Below, in pieces: positions 24,681 through 32,896 of a stretch of DNA of 35,943 nt. The position numbers and the translations under genes are program-made. This DNA is from Candidatus Kapaibacterium sp. (GTDB taxonomy: Bacteria; Bacteroidota; Ignavibacteria; Kapaibacteriales; UBA2268). The notes under the pieces are model-generated. The model was not told the origin of the DNA and searched no databases. It was given only the letters and a program-made list of their open reading frames with translations. How positions within the stretch are numbered: the first letter of the stretch is position 1; the number at the start of each line of letters is the position of its first letter. Location: contig JAPLFM010000198.1 of NCBI GenBank assembly GCA_026390675.1, positions 2,903-38,845 on the forward strand. Direction: 5' to 3'.

Positions 24681-24868
24681 TCTTGCTTTAATGACTAGAT
24701 TAATTAATTTGGTTGTTAGTGTTAAGATAGTGTTAAGTTATTATTATGATAAATAGTAAGTATTTTAATTATGGCTAATTTAGTTTTTTAACAAATTGAT
24801 GTAGAATATTTAAAAGGATTATAGGGTTACTTTCCAGTATTGCAAAATCTTTTCCAATTGGAGCTGTA

Positions 24869-26554
24869 ATGCTATTAGAAACAGGAAATAAAGATGTCCA
24901 ATTTAAAACTAGACCAGTAGAATCAGTTGAAACTGGAATTGGTTTTAGAGAACCTGACGAACTTATTTTAGATGGTCAACAAAGAATTACTTCATTGTAT
25001 CAAACAATTGTATCTAATAAAGTTGTAAAAACCAAAAATGAAAAAGGCCAAGATATTTTTAGATGGTATTATATTGACATTTTAAAAGCCATTGATCCAA
25101 ATGCTGATATAGAAGACTCTATAATTTCTATTAATGAACAAAAACAAATAACTAAAGATTTTGGTAGAGAAATAGTATTAGACTTGTCAAAACCAGAATT
25201 CGAATATCAAAATTTGATGTATCCTGTTTGTATGGTTGATGAGTATGATGATTGGAGAGAGAAATATGAAGAATATTGGGATTATAACAGAGAAAAAATT
25301 GTTTTATTTAAAAAATTTAAAACAGAAATTATTTCAAATTTCAATAATTACTATCTACCAGTAATTACTCTTAAAAAAGAAAATTCTCGAGAAGCTGTTT
25401 GTCAAGTATTTGAAAAAGTAAATACTGGTGGAGTGTCTTTAAATGTATTTGAATTGTTAACAGCCATATATGCGATTGACTCTTTCGATTTAAGAAAAAG
25501 CTGGGAAAAAGTAAAAGAAAAATTTAGCAAACTTAGAGTTTTGAAATATAGCGAAAATACAGATTTTCTTCAAGCTATAACTTTACTTTCAACTTATAAC
25601 AAAAGAATTAATCTTGAAAAGGATAATATTTCAGAAGATAGGCTGCCAGCTGTTTCAGCCAAAAAGAAAGATATACTAAAGCTTACTTTGCAAGAGTATA
25701 AAAATTATTATCAACATGTTGAAGAAGGTTTTATTAAAGCAGCAAAGCTTTTAATAGAAAACTATATTTTCAAAGCTGATGACTTGCCTTATGTATCACA
25801 ATTAGTTCCTTTAAGTGTAATACTTGCAACAATTGGAAACGATATTGAAAACATAACTGTAAAAAACAAAATAATGCAATGGTATTGGTGTGGTGTTTTA
25901 GGTGAACTTTATGGTGGTGCAAATGAAACTAGATATGCTCTAGATTTAACACAAGTAATATCTTGGATAAGAAACGAAAGTGATGAAACAAACGTTAAAA
26001 CTATTTACGAATCTAGTTTTAATCCATCAAGACTAAATACTCTAAGAACTAGAAATAGTGCCGCATATAAAGGTATTTATAATCTAATTATTAATTCAGG
26101 TGCAAAAGACTTTTTAAGTGGAACAAGAATTGATTTATCTGTTTATTTTACTGAAGCTATTGATATTCATCATATATTTCCAAGGAATTGGTGTGAAAAA
26201 CAAAATATACCTTCAAAAGACTACGATTGCATAATAAACAAAACCCCACTTTCTTCAAGAACAAACAAAATAATTGGAGGAATAGCTCCTTCAAAATATT
26301 TAGAAAATATCGAGAAAAGATTAGATTCAAATAGGACTGGTATAGAAGAACTTATTTCTTCACATAAAATAAATGTAGATAAAATTTATTCTGATGACTT
26401 TTATGGCTTTTTTGAAGAAAGAAAAAAGGAACTTGTAAAGTTAATTAGTGATGCAATGTGTAAGAAAATAGATATGAATATTAATATTATAGAACCTGAA
26501 TCAAGCGAAAATAATGAAATTGATACTCAAGAATATTACGAAGATCAAATTTAA
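24869..26554 (+). CDS. GmrSD-like DUF262/DUF1524 protein, N-terminally truncated
   Basis: 561 aa from ATG 24869; homology starts earlier (GLLSSIAKSFPIGAVMLLETG, open from 24800). The DUF262 half has the ParB/sulfiredoxin-like motif LILDGQQRITSLYQ (Asp35-Arg39) and VFEKVNTGGVSLNVFELL. The C-terminal DUF1524 half carries the His-Me finger nuclease motif DIHHIFPRN (His434, His435) with the later NKTPLSSRTNK. Such proteins are modification-dependent, NTP-using restriction enzymes (GmrSD/BrxU type). The usual first motif, of the form I/L-P-x-F/Y-Q-R-x-x-x-W, is missing: upstream the frame is closed, and an adjacent frame (24771-24821, DVEYLKGL) looks like a decayed remnant. Probably inactive, or started from a non-standard codon. 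Confidence 0.8.
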   Translation: MLLETGNKDVQFKTRPVESVETGIGFREPDELILDGQQRITSLYQTIVSNKVVKTKNEKGQDIFRWYYIDILKAIDPNADIEDSIISINEQKQITKDFGREIVLDLSKPEFEYQNLMYPVCMVDEYDDWREKYEEYWDYNREKIVLFKKFKTEIISNFNNYYLPVITLKKENSREAVCQVFEKVNTGGVSLNVFELLTAIYAIDSFDLRKSWEKVKEKFSKLRVLKYSENTDFLQAITLLSTYNKRINLEKDNISEDRLPAVSAKKKDILKLTLQEYKNYYQHVEEGFIKAAKLLIENYIFKADDLPYVSQLVPLSVILATIGNDIENITVKNKIMQWYWCGVLGELYGGANETRYALDLTQVISWIRNESDETNVKTIYESSFNPSRLNTLRTRNSAAYKGIYNLIINSGAKDFLSGTRIDLSVYFTEAIDIHHIFPRNWCEKQNIPSKDYDCIINKTPLSSRTNKIIGGIAPSKYLENIEKRLDSNRTGIEELISSHKINVDKIYSDDFYGFFEERKKELVKLISDAMCKKIDMNINIIEPESSENNEIDTQEYYEDQI

Positions 26555-26563
26555 TACAGAATT

Positions 26564-26794
26564 ATGCTAAATCCAAATTTTATATGTTTTAAGTGCAAAC
26601 ATTTTAATCCTGATAGAAAAGGTGGTTGCAAAGCTTTCCCAAATGATCTTAAAAGTGATATTTTTAATTTATATAGAGCAGGTGTAGCTGGATTAATTCC
26701 AGTAGAATTAATTTCCAAAACAAAACATAAAAAAGTAATAAAAGGGCAGTTTGGCGATTATGTTTTTGAGCCAATCGAAGAGAAACCAATATGA
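26564..26794 (+). CDS. Small Cys-rich hypothetical protein
   Basis: 76 aa. ICFKCKHFNPDRKGGCKAFP has three cysteines in a C-x2-C-x9-C pattern, and the C-terminal GDYVFEPIEE is typical of small uncharacterised proteins with a CKAFP motif; metal binding is plausible but only three ligands are seen. It starts 9 nt after the DUF262/DUF1524 stop and overlaps the next small gene by 4 nt (ATGA), so it belongs to that operon. Role unknown. Confidence 0.7.
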   Translation: MLNPNFICFKCKHFNPDRKGGCKAFPNDLKSDIFNLYRAGVAGLIPVELISKTKHKKVIKGQFGDYVFEPIEEKPI

Positions 26795-26961
26795 GAACAG
26801 AAAGAATAACAGAAAAAGATATGCGAGAAATTGATGTCTTTATTGAAGAATATAGAATCACCAAAGATTACGAAAAATTCAAGAAAGATATGAAAGAATT
26901 CGAATATAAGGGTGGCGGCTGGTCATTATACATCCGCTGGCAACTCGACTCAATCAATTAA
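26791..26961 (+). CDS. Very small hypothetical protein (56 aa)
   Basis: Starts with an ATGA overlap with the 76-aa gene and encodes MRTERITEKDMREIDVFIEE followed by a charged helix and a short C-terminal GGGWSLYIRWQLDSIN. The coupling and continuous charged-helix pattern support a real gene. It ends just where the repeat-rich spacer begins, so its C-terminus may be repeat-derived or truncated. Confidence 0.55.
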   Translation: MRTERITEKDMREIDVFIEEYRITKDYEKFKKDMKEFEYKGGGWSLYIRWQLDSIN

Positions 26962-27303
26962 ACAACACGCAATATCTACACAATATTTCCTTGTTAAATT
27001 CGTTTTCAGGTCCTCTCCATTTGGAGAGGATTTAGGTGAGGTCTCTTTTGTCTTAATTCCTCTCTCCCCTTGGGTGAGGATTGAGGTGGGGTTCTTAAAT
27101 AAAGTTCAAGCCTGAAAGGCTTAAAGATCAAAGCTTGGGGTGAAACCCCAAGAAAAAGATAAACAAGAAAATCAAGCCTGTAAGGATTGAAGAAAATATG
27201 TTTCAGCCCTACAGGCTGAATATGTAATTTAACTAATTAACATAGGGCGTTGCCTTTTGCTATTTCTTTTAGACTTTCAGTCTAAATACTTTATGAAATA
27301 CAA

Positions 27304-27405
27304 ATATACCCTGAAACGAGTTCAGAGTGACAAGAAAAAGTGGTTGAAAAAAACATAAAAAACGCTAAATCACTGCAAAAATTGAAATGACAAAACCTAA
27401 GTAAA
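27304..27405 (+). repeat. About 100-bp direct repeat, copy 1
   Basis: Starts ATATACCCTGAAACGAGTTC and ends CCTAAGTAAA; the 5' part contains the inverted repeat CCTGAA-ACGAG-TTCAG. The second copy is at 27775-27866, about 70% identical by eye (shared blocks AAATCACTGCAAAAA and TGAAATG). Confidence 0.8.
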
Positions 27406-27540
27406 GATTTGGCAAATAAAAATATGCATAAAAAATTATTGGCTGAATTTGATAAAAAATGCACTTTGCACAAAACTTTGGAGCTAATCTGTGCAAATTT
27501 TGCAAAAATTGAATTGGTTTTGGTTTATTCTCCCCTTGGA

Positions 27541-27585
27541 AAATTGCGACAGCAATTTGTCTTTCGCCATCTTGTTTTGTTATTA
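27541..27585 (+). repeat. Second direct repeat, copy 1
   Basis: AAATTGCGACAGCAATTT followed by CTTTCGCCATCTTG and TTTGTTATTA. Copy 2 is at 27678-27736 and carries an extra 15-nt palindromic insert (GGGTCAATCGACCC region). Confidence 0.75.
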
Positions 27586-27677
27586 GTTTTTAAGAAATCT
27601 AAATGAAGAGTGAAAAAAATATAGTCTAAATTTGACAAAAAAACGAACTTTGGAAAACTTATTTGGAAAATTTTTCC

Positions 27678-27736
27678 AAATTGCGAGAGCAATTGGGTCA
27701 ATCGACCCTCTTTCGCCATCTTGATTTGGTATTGGT
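27678..27736 (+). repeat. Second direct repeat, copy 2
   Basis: AAATTGCGAGAGCAATT, then GGGTCAATCGACCC, then CTTTCGCCATCTTG and ATTTGGTATTGG. Compared with copy 1 the GGGTC/GACCC hairpin has been added between the two conserved blocks. Confidence 0.75.
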
Positions 27737-27774
27737 AAAGTGGGGTTCTTAATTGGTTATTTTTAAAATTTTTA

Positions 27775-27866
27775 ATATACCCTGAAACGAGTTCAGGGTG
27801 ACTGAAAAAATAAATCAAAAAATCGCAAAATCACTGCAAAAACTGAAATGGATAAATTTAAGTAAA
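27775..27866 (+). repeat. About 100-bp direct repeat, copy 2
   Basis: ATATACCCTGAAACGAGTTC then AGGGTGACTGAAAAA, ending TTTAAGTAAA. Direct partner of 27304-27405; the perfect CCCTGAA/TTCAGGG hairpin is better kept here. Confidence 0.8.
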
Positions 27867-27929
27867 CTATTGAAATGTAAAGAATTAATGTTATTTATAT
27901 ATAAAATACAAGTAAATGGTTTAAAAATA

Positions 27930-27967
27930 AAAAAAAACTACTCAATTTTATTAGAGTAGTTTTTTTG
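27930..27967 (-). terminator. Rho-independent terminator of the lipoprotein gene
   Basis: Stem ACTACTC (27937-27943) / GAGTAGT (27954-27960) with a 10-nt loop, flanked by a long A run on one side and seven Ts on the other, so it works in either direction. It lies about 20 nt beyond the stop of the minus-strand gene at 27988 and separates it from the repeat region. Confidence 0.88.
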
Positions 27968-27987
27968 GGAGTTCATATTAGAGAATT

Positions 27988-28956
27988 TTATTTAGTTTCT
28001 TTCTTAACAACTTTGTCGCAATCTTTTCCTGCAAGCCAAGCATCAAATATAGCTTGTTGTTCTGGAGTTAAAAGATTTCTAAATGCTTCTAATGCCGCTT
28101 TTTCATTTGCTTCTATTGCTGAATTTAATCTTTCAGTCAAACCTTTTATTTCAGCATCTAATCTAGCTTTTACTTCTGCACTTAATCTATTTGTACCTTC
28201 TTTACAATCAGCTAAAGCACGTTTTGTTTGTTCAAGTTTTGTTTTAATTTCTTTCTGAGTTTCTCTCAATTGTTGTGTTTCTTTCATATAAGTTTCGTAC
28301 ATAGCTGCTTTTTCAGCTTTCATCTTTTCTTCTAAAGCTTTTCTTGCTTCTTTGTCATCACCAACTGTTTTTAATGCTTCTTTGTATCTTGCGCTCAATG
28401 CATCCATTTTAGCTTTAAATTCTTTCTCTGAAGCACTTAATTTTTCATTATTTGCCTTTTCTTTTTCTAATAAGTAAGTAATTATCTTATTAATAGAATC
28501 TTTGTTGATTGTAGATGTTGTGCCACCATTAGCAGCTAAAGCAGCATCTCTAAGAGCTTTTACTTGTAATTCAAATTCTTTTCTAAGTTGAGCATTTTTA
28601 GTTTCTGTATCTTTACGTAATGAAGCAAGTGCAGACATTTGCTCAGTTGAAAGATTTAAACAAGGAAGCGGTAATGCTCGTTTCTTTACGTCCTTTCCTT
28701 TTGAATCTTTTGTTGTATCTTTTCTTTTATCACTATCTTTTCCGCCGAAAGCGTAATAACTACTATTATTGTCATTTTCATCAGTAGTGTAGTTGTTGTT
28801 CAAACTATTATCTGAAGAAGTTAACCCAGAGTTGTTTTTTTGATTAAAAGAACCTAAAGGGTTGTTAGTATCAGAGCAGCTTACCAATCCAGTAAATAGA
28901 GCTGCAATTGCTAATAATGCTAAAGCATTTATTTTGTTTTTTATGATGTTTTTCAT
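27988..28956 (-). CDS. Coiled-coil lipoprotein, Spy/CpxP-like (putative)
   Basis: 322 aa. Signal peptide with lipobox GLVSC (Cys27), a Ser/Asn-rich linker to about residue 75, a basic stretch, then about 200 residues of charged heptad-rich helix (KDTETKNAQLRKEFELQVKAL ... EKMKAEKAAMYETYMKETQQL), closing with LTPEQQAIFDAWLAGKDCDK, which resembles the LTxxQ motif of Spy/CpxP periplasmic chaperones. AAAAGG lies 7 nt before the ATG. Its upstream region holds the same two-part element as the ECF sigma gene (29024-29057), so it is probably a target of that sigma factor and part of an envelope-stress response. Confidence 0.78.
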   Translation of the reverse strand: MKNIIKNKINALALLAIAALFTGLVSCSDTNNPLGSFNQKNNSGLTSSDNSLNNNYTTDENDNNSSYYAFGGKDSDKRKDTTKDSKGKDVKKRALPLPCLNLSTEQMSALASLRKDTETKNAQLRKEFELQVKALRDAALAANGGTTSTINKDSINKIITYLLEKEKANNEKLSASEKEFKAKMDALSARYKEALKTVGDDKEARKALEEKMKAEKAAMYETYMKETQQLRETQKEIKTKLEQTKRALADCKEGTNRLSAEVKARLDAEIKGLTERLNSAIEANEKAALEAFRNLLTPEQQAIFDAWLAGKDCDKVVKKETK

Positions 28957-29023
28957 AATTTTACCTTTTGTTATATTTTTGGTTTTAATGTATTATTGTT
29001 TATATATTTGAAAGCTTTCATTA

Positions 29024-29057
29024 ATAAGAATGCATAAGTTTTACATTTGTTACAGAT
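29024..29057 (-). promoter_or_regulatory. Putative ECF sigma-dependent promoter of the lipoprotein gene
   Basis: Minus strand: ATCTGTAACAAAT (29057-29045), 12 nt, CATTCTTAT (29032-29024). Both blocks and the spacing are identical to the element ahead of the ECF sigma gene (33453-33486). TGTAAC as -35 and CATTCT as -10, 16 nt apart, fit ECF promoters. Transcription would begin about 65 nt upstream of the ATG. Confidence 0.75.
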
Positions 29058-29125
29058 AAATTAAAAATAATTAATATTTTGTTAAATATTTTTTCCTTAA
29101 ATTCAGTCATTAAATTGAGACAAAA

Positions 29126-30277
29126 ATGAAAATCATTTACTTTTTGCTTTTATTAGCACTTGCTTCTACTGATTTAAAGGCATATTTAGAGCCTTTACCC
29201 ATATCAGTAAATTCTTCAACAATTAGATTTACATCTACAATTGATAAATTAGACTCAGATTTCCAAAATCTGATTTTCACAAATAATACTAATCAAAAAT
29301 TTGTAATTGATAGATTTGAATTTAAAGGAGGAAGAGATAAGGATTTTTTTAAAATCACAGATTTTAGTGTAATTCAAAAAGGTGAAATAGAGAAATTTTC
29401 TAGCTTAACAATTACTATAAAATTTCCAGTTATATTTCCTATAACACCAGGAATTAAAGTTGCAGCTTTATTATTCCATTTTCCTGCAAATCAATTTAAT
29501 AAAAATCTGGACTCTTTATTTGTTATTTATCTAATTGGTAATATATTACCAGAGCCTCCTCCTACTTTAAAAGAATATACTTTAGAAATCCCTAAAATAA
29601 ATGCCAAAATAGGCGAATCTTTTAAATTACCAGTGTTATTTAAACAAATACCAGTTATACCTGATAATCAAACAGATAATGTTAAGTTTAGTATTTCATT
29701 TAATGAAACAATGATGACTCCAGAAAACCCAAACCAGCGTGGAAGGTTCTTAGATGGGGATCAAATTGTAGATGTGAATTTAAATACTAATTTACAAAAT
29801 ACTAAAGTTGGTGATACATTATATAGTATTGACTGTATTGCTGGTTTAGGAAATTCAATCGAAACACCAATAGTGATAATTGATAGTACAATAAGATTTT
29901 TTAAAGGTCAAAGGCCTTTATATAATATTAAAACAAAAATAATAGAAGGTGCTTTAACTATCACCGACATCTATGTTGGAGATACAATCCCAAGATTGAT
30001 AACTAATTTTGTAAATGACTTGGCTATAAAACTTGATAACACAACAATAAAAGACAATTCAAACTTAAATTTATACTACTCTGGAAAGGTAAAATTTGTA
30101 GTTTTGGATTTATTAGGTAATATAGTAAAAGATTATTCTAATATTTTGATGGCTCATAATTTACTTTCTGATGAACAATTTGTGTTAGAAAGGAATATTT
30201 TTATTACAAAAGGTATTTATTTATTAAGGTTAACTAAAAATGAAACATCAGTAACTAAACTGATATTGGTTGAATAA
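29126..30277 (+). CDS. Exported protein with a T9SS-like C-terminal domain
   Basis: 383 aa. Signal peptide MKIIYFLLLLALASTDLKA. The first 150 residues resemble an Ig-like choice-of-anchor domain (LIFTNNTNQKFVIDRFEFKG, LTITIKFPVIFP), followed by a cohesin-like or Ig-like middle (IPKINAKIGESFKLPVLF, DNVKFSISFNETMM). The end (GKVKFVVLDLLGNIVKDYSN ... KGIYLLRLTKNETSVTKLIL) has the form of a type A sorting domain, so export through T9SS is likely. It starts a plus-strand pair with the barrel gene (stop and next start separated by 1 nt). Function unknown. Confidence 0.75.
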   Translation: MKIIYFLLLLALASTDLKAYLEPLPISVNSSTIRFTSTIDKLDSDFQNLIFTNNTNQKFVIDRFEFKGGRDKDFFKITDFSVIQKGEIEKFSSLTITIKFPVIFPITPGIKVAALLFHFPANQFNKNLDSLFVIYLIGNILPEPPPTLKEYTLEIPKINAKIGESFKLPVLFKQIPVIPDNQTDNVKFSISFNETMMTPENPNQRGRFLDGDQIVDVNLNTNLQNTKVGDTLYSIDCIAGLGNSIETPIVIIDSTIRFFKGQRPLYNIKTKIIEGALTITDIYVGDTIPRLITNFVNDLAIKLDNTTIKDNSNLNLYYSGKVKFVVLDLLGNIVKDYSNILMAHNLLSDEQFVLERNIFITKGIYLLRLTKNETSVTKLILVE

Positions 30278-30278
30278 A

Positions 30279-31886
30279 ATGTTACTTAGAATTAGTATTT
30301 TGTTTGTTTTATTTTCAAACTTCTTTTGTTTATATTCACAAAGTTGGATTGTTGGTGTTTATACTGACTATAATTTTGTTAGTTATTCTAATGACTTTAC
30401 GAAACTTCCAAATGTAAATAGACCAAATGTACCTTTATCTTTTAGTGATAATAATTTTTTAAGTCCTGGCTTAAAATTCGAATACAACCTTAACGAATTA
30501 TTTAAATTTGGATTAAAAGGTCAATTTTTAGTATTAAAACCAAGCTCAACTGAATTAGAAAAGACATTAATTATCAAGCAAGGTTCACCAATTGAAGCTG
30601 TTTTTGAGAATCAACTTAATTTAACTAATAGGTTTATTAATATACAACCTTATGCTGGTTTAACTTTAAATAACTTTATTAATTTAGACGTAGGATTAAG
30701 TGTTTCATATCAATTTAGTAGTGATTATAATCAAACTTTAAAATTAGTTTCACCATCTGATGTACAAACTTTATATCCAATATCAGCAAAATCAGGACCT
30801 TTAGAAAGTAAAGAGAATTTTATATTTGGGATAAATTCTCGTTTAAGTACTTTCTTTACATTTCCAACTGCTAAAACTTTAAGACTTGAACCTTCAATTA
30901 ATGTTAATTACAATTTTAATTCATTGATCAAAGATGTAAACTTTAAGAACTATTATTTTGGATTTGGATTAGGTTTATCTAAAGAATTTAGACCAAATAA
31001 TATAATAACTAAAATTGATACAATTTATCTAAGAGATACTATAACTATATTTACAGAATCTCCAAGAGAAGTATTTTTGAAAAAGTCAAATACAGAAAAA
31101 ATAAATAGTCAAATAGTTGAAAATATAGAGATCATTACTTTTAAAAAATACGAAAGCTATCAAAAAGAGATACAAAAAACTAACTCAGTTTTAACAGGAG
31201 AACTAAAAACTACATTTATTTTAGAAAATGAAGAAGAGAATGACAAAGTAAAAATAATAGTAAATAAAACTTATATTTCTATTTATGAAGCAAAGAGTTT
31301 AAATGAACTGGAACTTATATTTAAAAATACAAATTCTAATAAATACAAACTAAATGATTTTTCAACTGAAATAGCTAAAATTCCAAAAATAAAATTTTAC
31401 CCTACTTTTTATTCTGAAGCAGGTCTAAAATCTTGGAAAATAAATATTAAAATGAATCGCAGTTTAGTAAAAGAGTTTATTGGTAATGAAGATGAATTAA
31501 AACCAATTATCTGGAATATTGCCAATGAAGTAGATTTTAAAAAGCTTTTGGAATCTCAAATTGAATATGTATATTCTCTTATTGATATTGAAAACCAAGA
31601 ATTACAAATTTCAACAGGAGTAATCAAGTTTGCAATTGATAAAAGAGAAAATAATACGATTGAAAAACAGAGATTTGTATTAATTCCATTAATATTATTT
31701 AATTCAATATTAGAATCTCAATCAAATACATTTCAAGAAAGCCTTAAAAATAAAGAGCTATATTCATCATCTTCAATAAATATTGAAAAGAGTAAATATA
31801 GCTTTAAGATATTGTCAGAAGATTTTATTAAAAACTTAAGTATCATTAAAAGTGATTATCAAAAATACATTCTAATCAAATTTTAG
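30279..31886 (+). CDS. Outer-membrane barrel protein with long C-terminal periplasmic region
   Basis: 535 aa from the ATG at 30279, one base after the previous stop (a TTG at 30270 would overlap it). Signal peptide MLLRISILFVLFSNFFCLYSQ; residues about 22-235 are amphipathic barrel strands (LSPGLKFEYNLNELFKFGLKGQF, YYFGFGLGLSKEF). The remaining 300 residues are charged, with repeated Lys/Glu/Asn segments and no OmpA motif I can identify, although the layout resembles the barrel-plus-OmpA protein at 13132. It overlaps the convergent anti-sigma-like gene by 4 nt. Cotranscribed with the T9SS-like exported protein; role unknown. Confidence 0.7.
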   Translation: MLLRISILFVLFSNFFCLYSQSWIVGVYTDYNFVSYSNDFTKLPNVNRPNVPLSFSDNNFLSPGLKFEYNLNELFKFGLKGQFLVLKPSSTELEKTLIIKQGSPIEAVFENQLNLTNRFINIQPYAGLTLNNFINLDVGLSVSYQFSSDYNQTLKLVSPSDVQTLYPISAKSGPLESKENFIFGINSRLSTFFTFPTAKTLRLEPSINVNYNFNSLIKDVNFKNYYFGFGLGLSKEFRPNNIITKIDTIYLRDTITIFTESPREVFLKKSNTEKINSQIVENIEIITFKKYESYQKEIQKTNSVLTGELKTTFILENEEENDKVKIIVNKTYISIYEAKSLNELELIFKNTNSNKYKLNDFSTEIAKIPKIKFYPTFYSEAGLKSWKINIKMNRSLVKEFIGNEDELKPIIWNIANEVDFKKLLESQIEYVYSLIDIENQELQISTGVIKFAIDKRENNTIEKQRFVLIPLILFNSILESQSNTFQESLKNKELYSSSSINIEKSKYSFKILSEDFIKNLSIIKSDYQKYILIKF

Positions 31887-32896
31887 TTTAGTTTAGATTT
31901 TCTATTAATCCAATCACTATGTTTTTTAGGATTAATATCTTTCATAATATTTAAACATTCTTCAATTTTTTTCAAACCAGTTTCTTTGTTACCAATTTTA
32001 ATATCTAGTAAGCCAAGCTCACCAAGGCATTCTGCTTTCAATTCTGGCATATTCGCCGAACTAGAAAGTTTATAAGCGTTTTCAAGATATATTAAAGCAT
32101 TTCTATCATTATTTGAAAGCGACTTGTAAATCAAACCAATCTTTTTATTTAGAGTAGCTTGCCCAACAATATCTTCGCTATTTTGTTTTTCTTTTAGTTC
32201 TTTTTCAAGATTAATCAAAGTAGCTTTAATTCCAGCATTAGCTTTTTCATTTATTGAACCTTCAGCATTCAAATTTTGAGAATTAGAAGATTTAACTTGA
32301 TTTTCAATTGGTGGAGTTTGTTTAGCAATAGCCATAGCTTTGCCAGCACTAGAAATTGAGTTTGACATTAAATCATAATCAACATCTTCATTTTTAGATT
32401 TTTGAGTTTCTTGTATTTGAATTTCTTGAGGTTTAGTAGAATTAAGATAATTTGAGGTTGATTCAATTTTATGAGTAACAGGTTCTGGGTTTTTTACGAG
32501 AGAATTATTATAATAGAAATATGAACCAGTTGCAAGAGTAGCTACAACAAGTGCTGAAACAGCAAACTTTGCACCAATGCTTCCAACAATTCCCGCAATA
32601 CTAGAAGAAGCAACAGAACCACTAACACTAGCAACATTACCAGAGGCAACACTTCCTGTAGAAGAAGTAAAATTAGCAACTTTATCGCTAAAACCCATAC
32701 CAACTACACCTAAAAACTTCATATCAGATGAATCTAATTCATATTTAGAATCTTCCAATGAAGAATCTATTTTATTCAATAATTCGAAGTCTTCTTTGAA
32801 ACCTGGTTGAGAATCTAAATGTAACAACAATTCAGACATCTCATCAGGAGAAATCGTTCTATCTATATATTTTATGGCTAATTCTTCGTAGTTCAT
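31883..32896 (-). CDS. Anti-sigma-like membrane protein with TPR repeats
   Basis: 337 aa. The N-terminus (NYEELAIKYIDRTISPDEMSELLLHLDSQPGFKEDFELL) looks like a cytoplasmic sigma-binding segment of the anti-sigma type without a zinc motif. A Ser/Gly-rich linker leads to a single membrane helix (about 110-129, AKFAVSALVVATLATGSYFYY). The external part has an unstructured stretch, then TPR-like helices (ATLNKKIGLIYKSLSNNDRNA, ELKAECLGELGLLDIKIGN). It overlaps the ECF sigma gene by 4 nt (32893-32896), the standard sigma/anti-sigma layout. The TPR would sense envelope state; the trigger is unknown. Confidence 0.75.
   Translation of the reverse strand: MNYEELAIKYIDRTISPDEMSELLLHLDSQPGFKEDFELLNKIDSSLEDSKYELDSSDMKFLGVVGMGFSDKVANFTSSTGSVASGNVASVSGSVASSSIAGIVGSIGAKFAVSALVVATLATGSYFYYNNSLVKNPEPVTHKIESTSNYLNSTKPQEIQIQETQKSKNEDVDYDLMSNSISSAGKAMAIAKQTPPIENQVKSSNSQNLNAEGSINEKANAGIKATLINLEKELKEKQNSEDIVGQATLNKKIGLIYKSLSNNDRNALIYLENAYKLSSSANMPELKAECLGELGLLDIKIGNKETGLKKIEECLNIMKDINPKKHSDWINRKSKLN

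Larger units (their letters stand above)
26962..27930. repeat. About 970-nt repeat-rich non-coding region
   Basis: No convincing gene. It contains many small perfect palindromes: TCCTCTCC/GGAGAGGA (27011-27030), a second GGTGGGGTTCTTAA unit (27061-27097), AAGCCT/AGGCTT (27108-27122), CTTGGGGT/ACCCCAAG (27134-27152), TTCAGCC/GGCTGAA (27202-27220), AAATTGC/GCAATTT (27541-27558), AATTGC/GCAATT (27679-27694) and GGGTC/GACCC. There are also two pairs of longer direct repeats (separate entries). The GGGGTTCTTAA unit is the same family as the DUF559 cassette ends. Short open frames here only translate the repeats. Confidence 0.8.

Noticed and set aside
24718-24737. Two AGTGTTAAG copies with 11-nt period upstream of the DUF262 gene, as iterons or an operator
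   Set aside because: Only two short AT-rich copies, no replication gene nearby and no promoter overlap; likely chance.
26912-27818. Several open frames of 60-97 codons in the repeat-rich spacer, on both strands
   Set aside because: Their translations (for example KMAKEGRLTQLLSQFG) are just the palindromic and direct repeats read through; starts lack ribosome sites and no domain pattern is visible.
26962-27930. CRISPR array
   Set aside because: Repeats differ in length and sequence, spacing is irregular, they are imperfect mosaics, and no cas genes are present.
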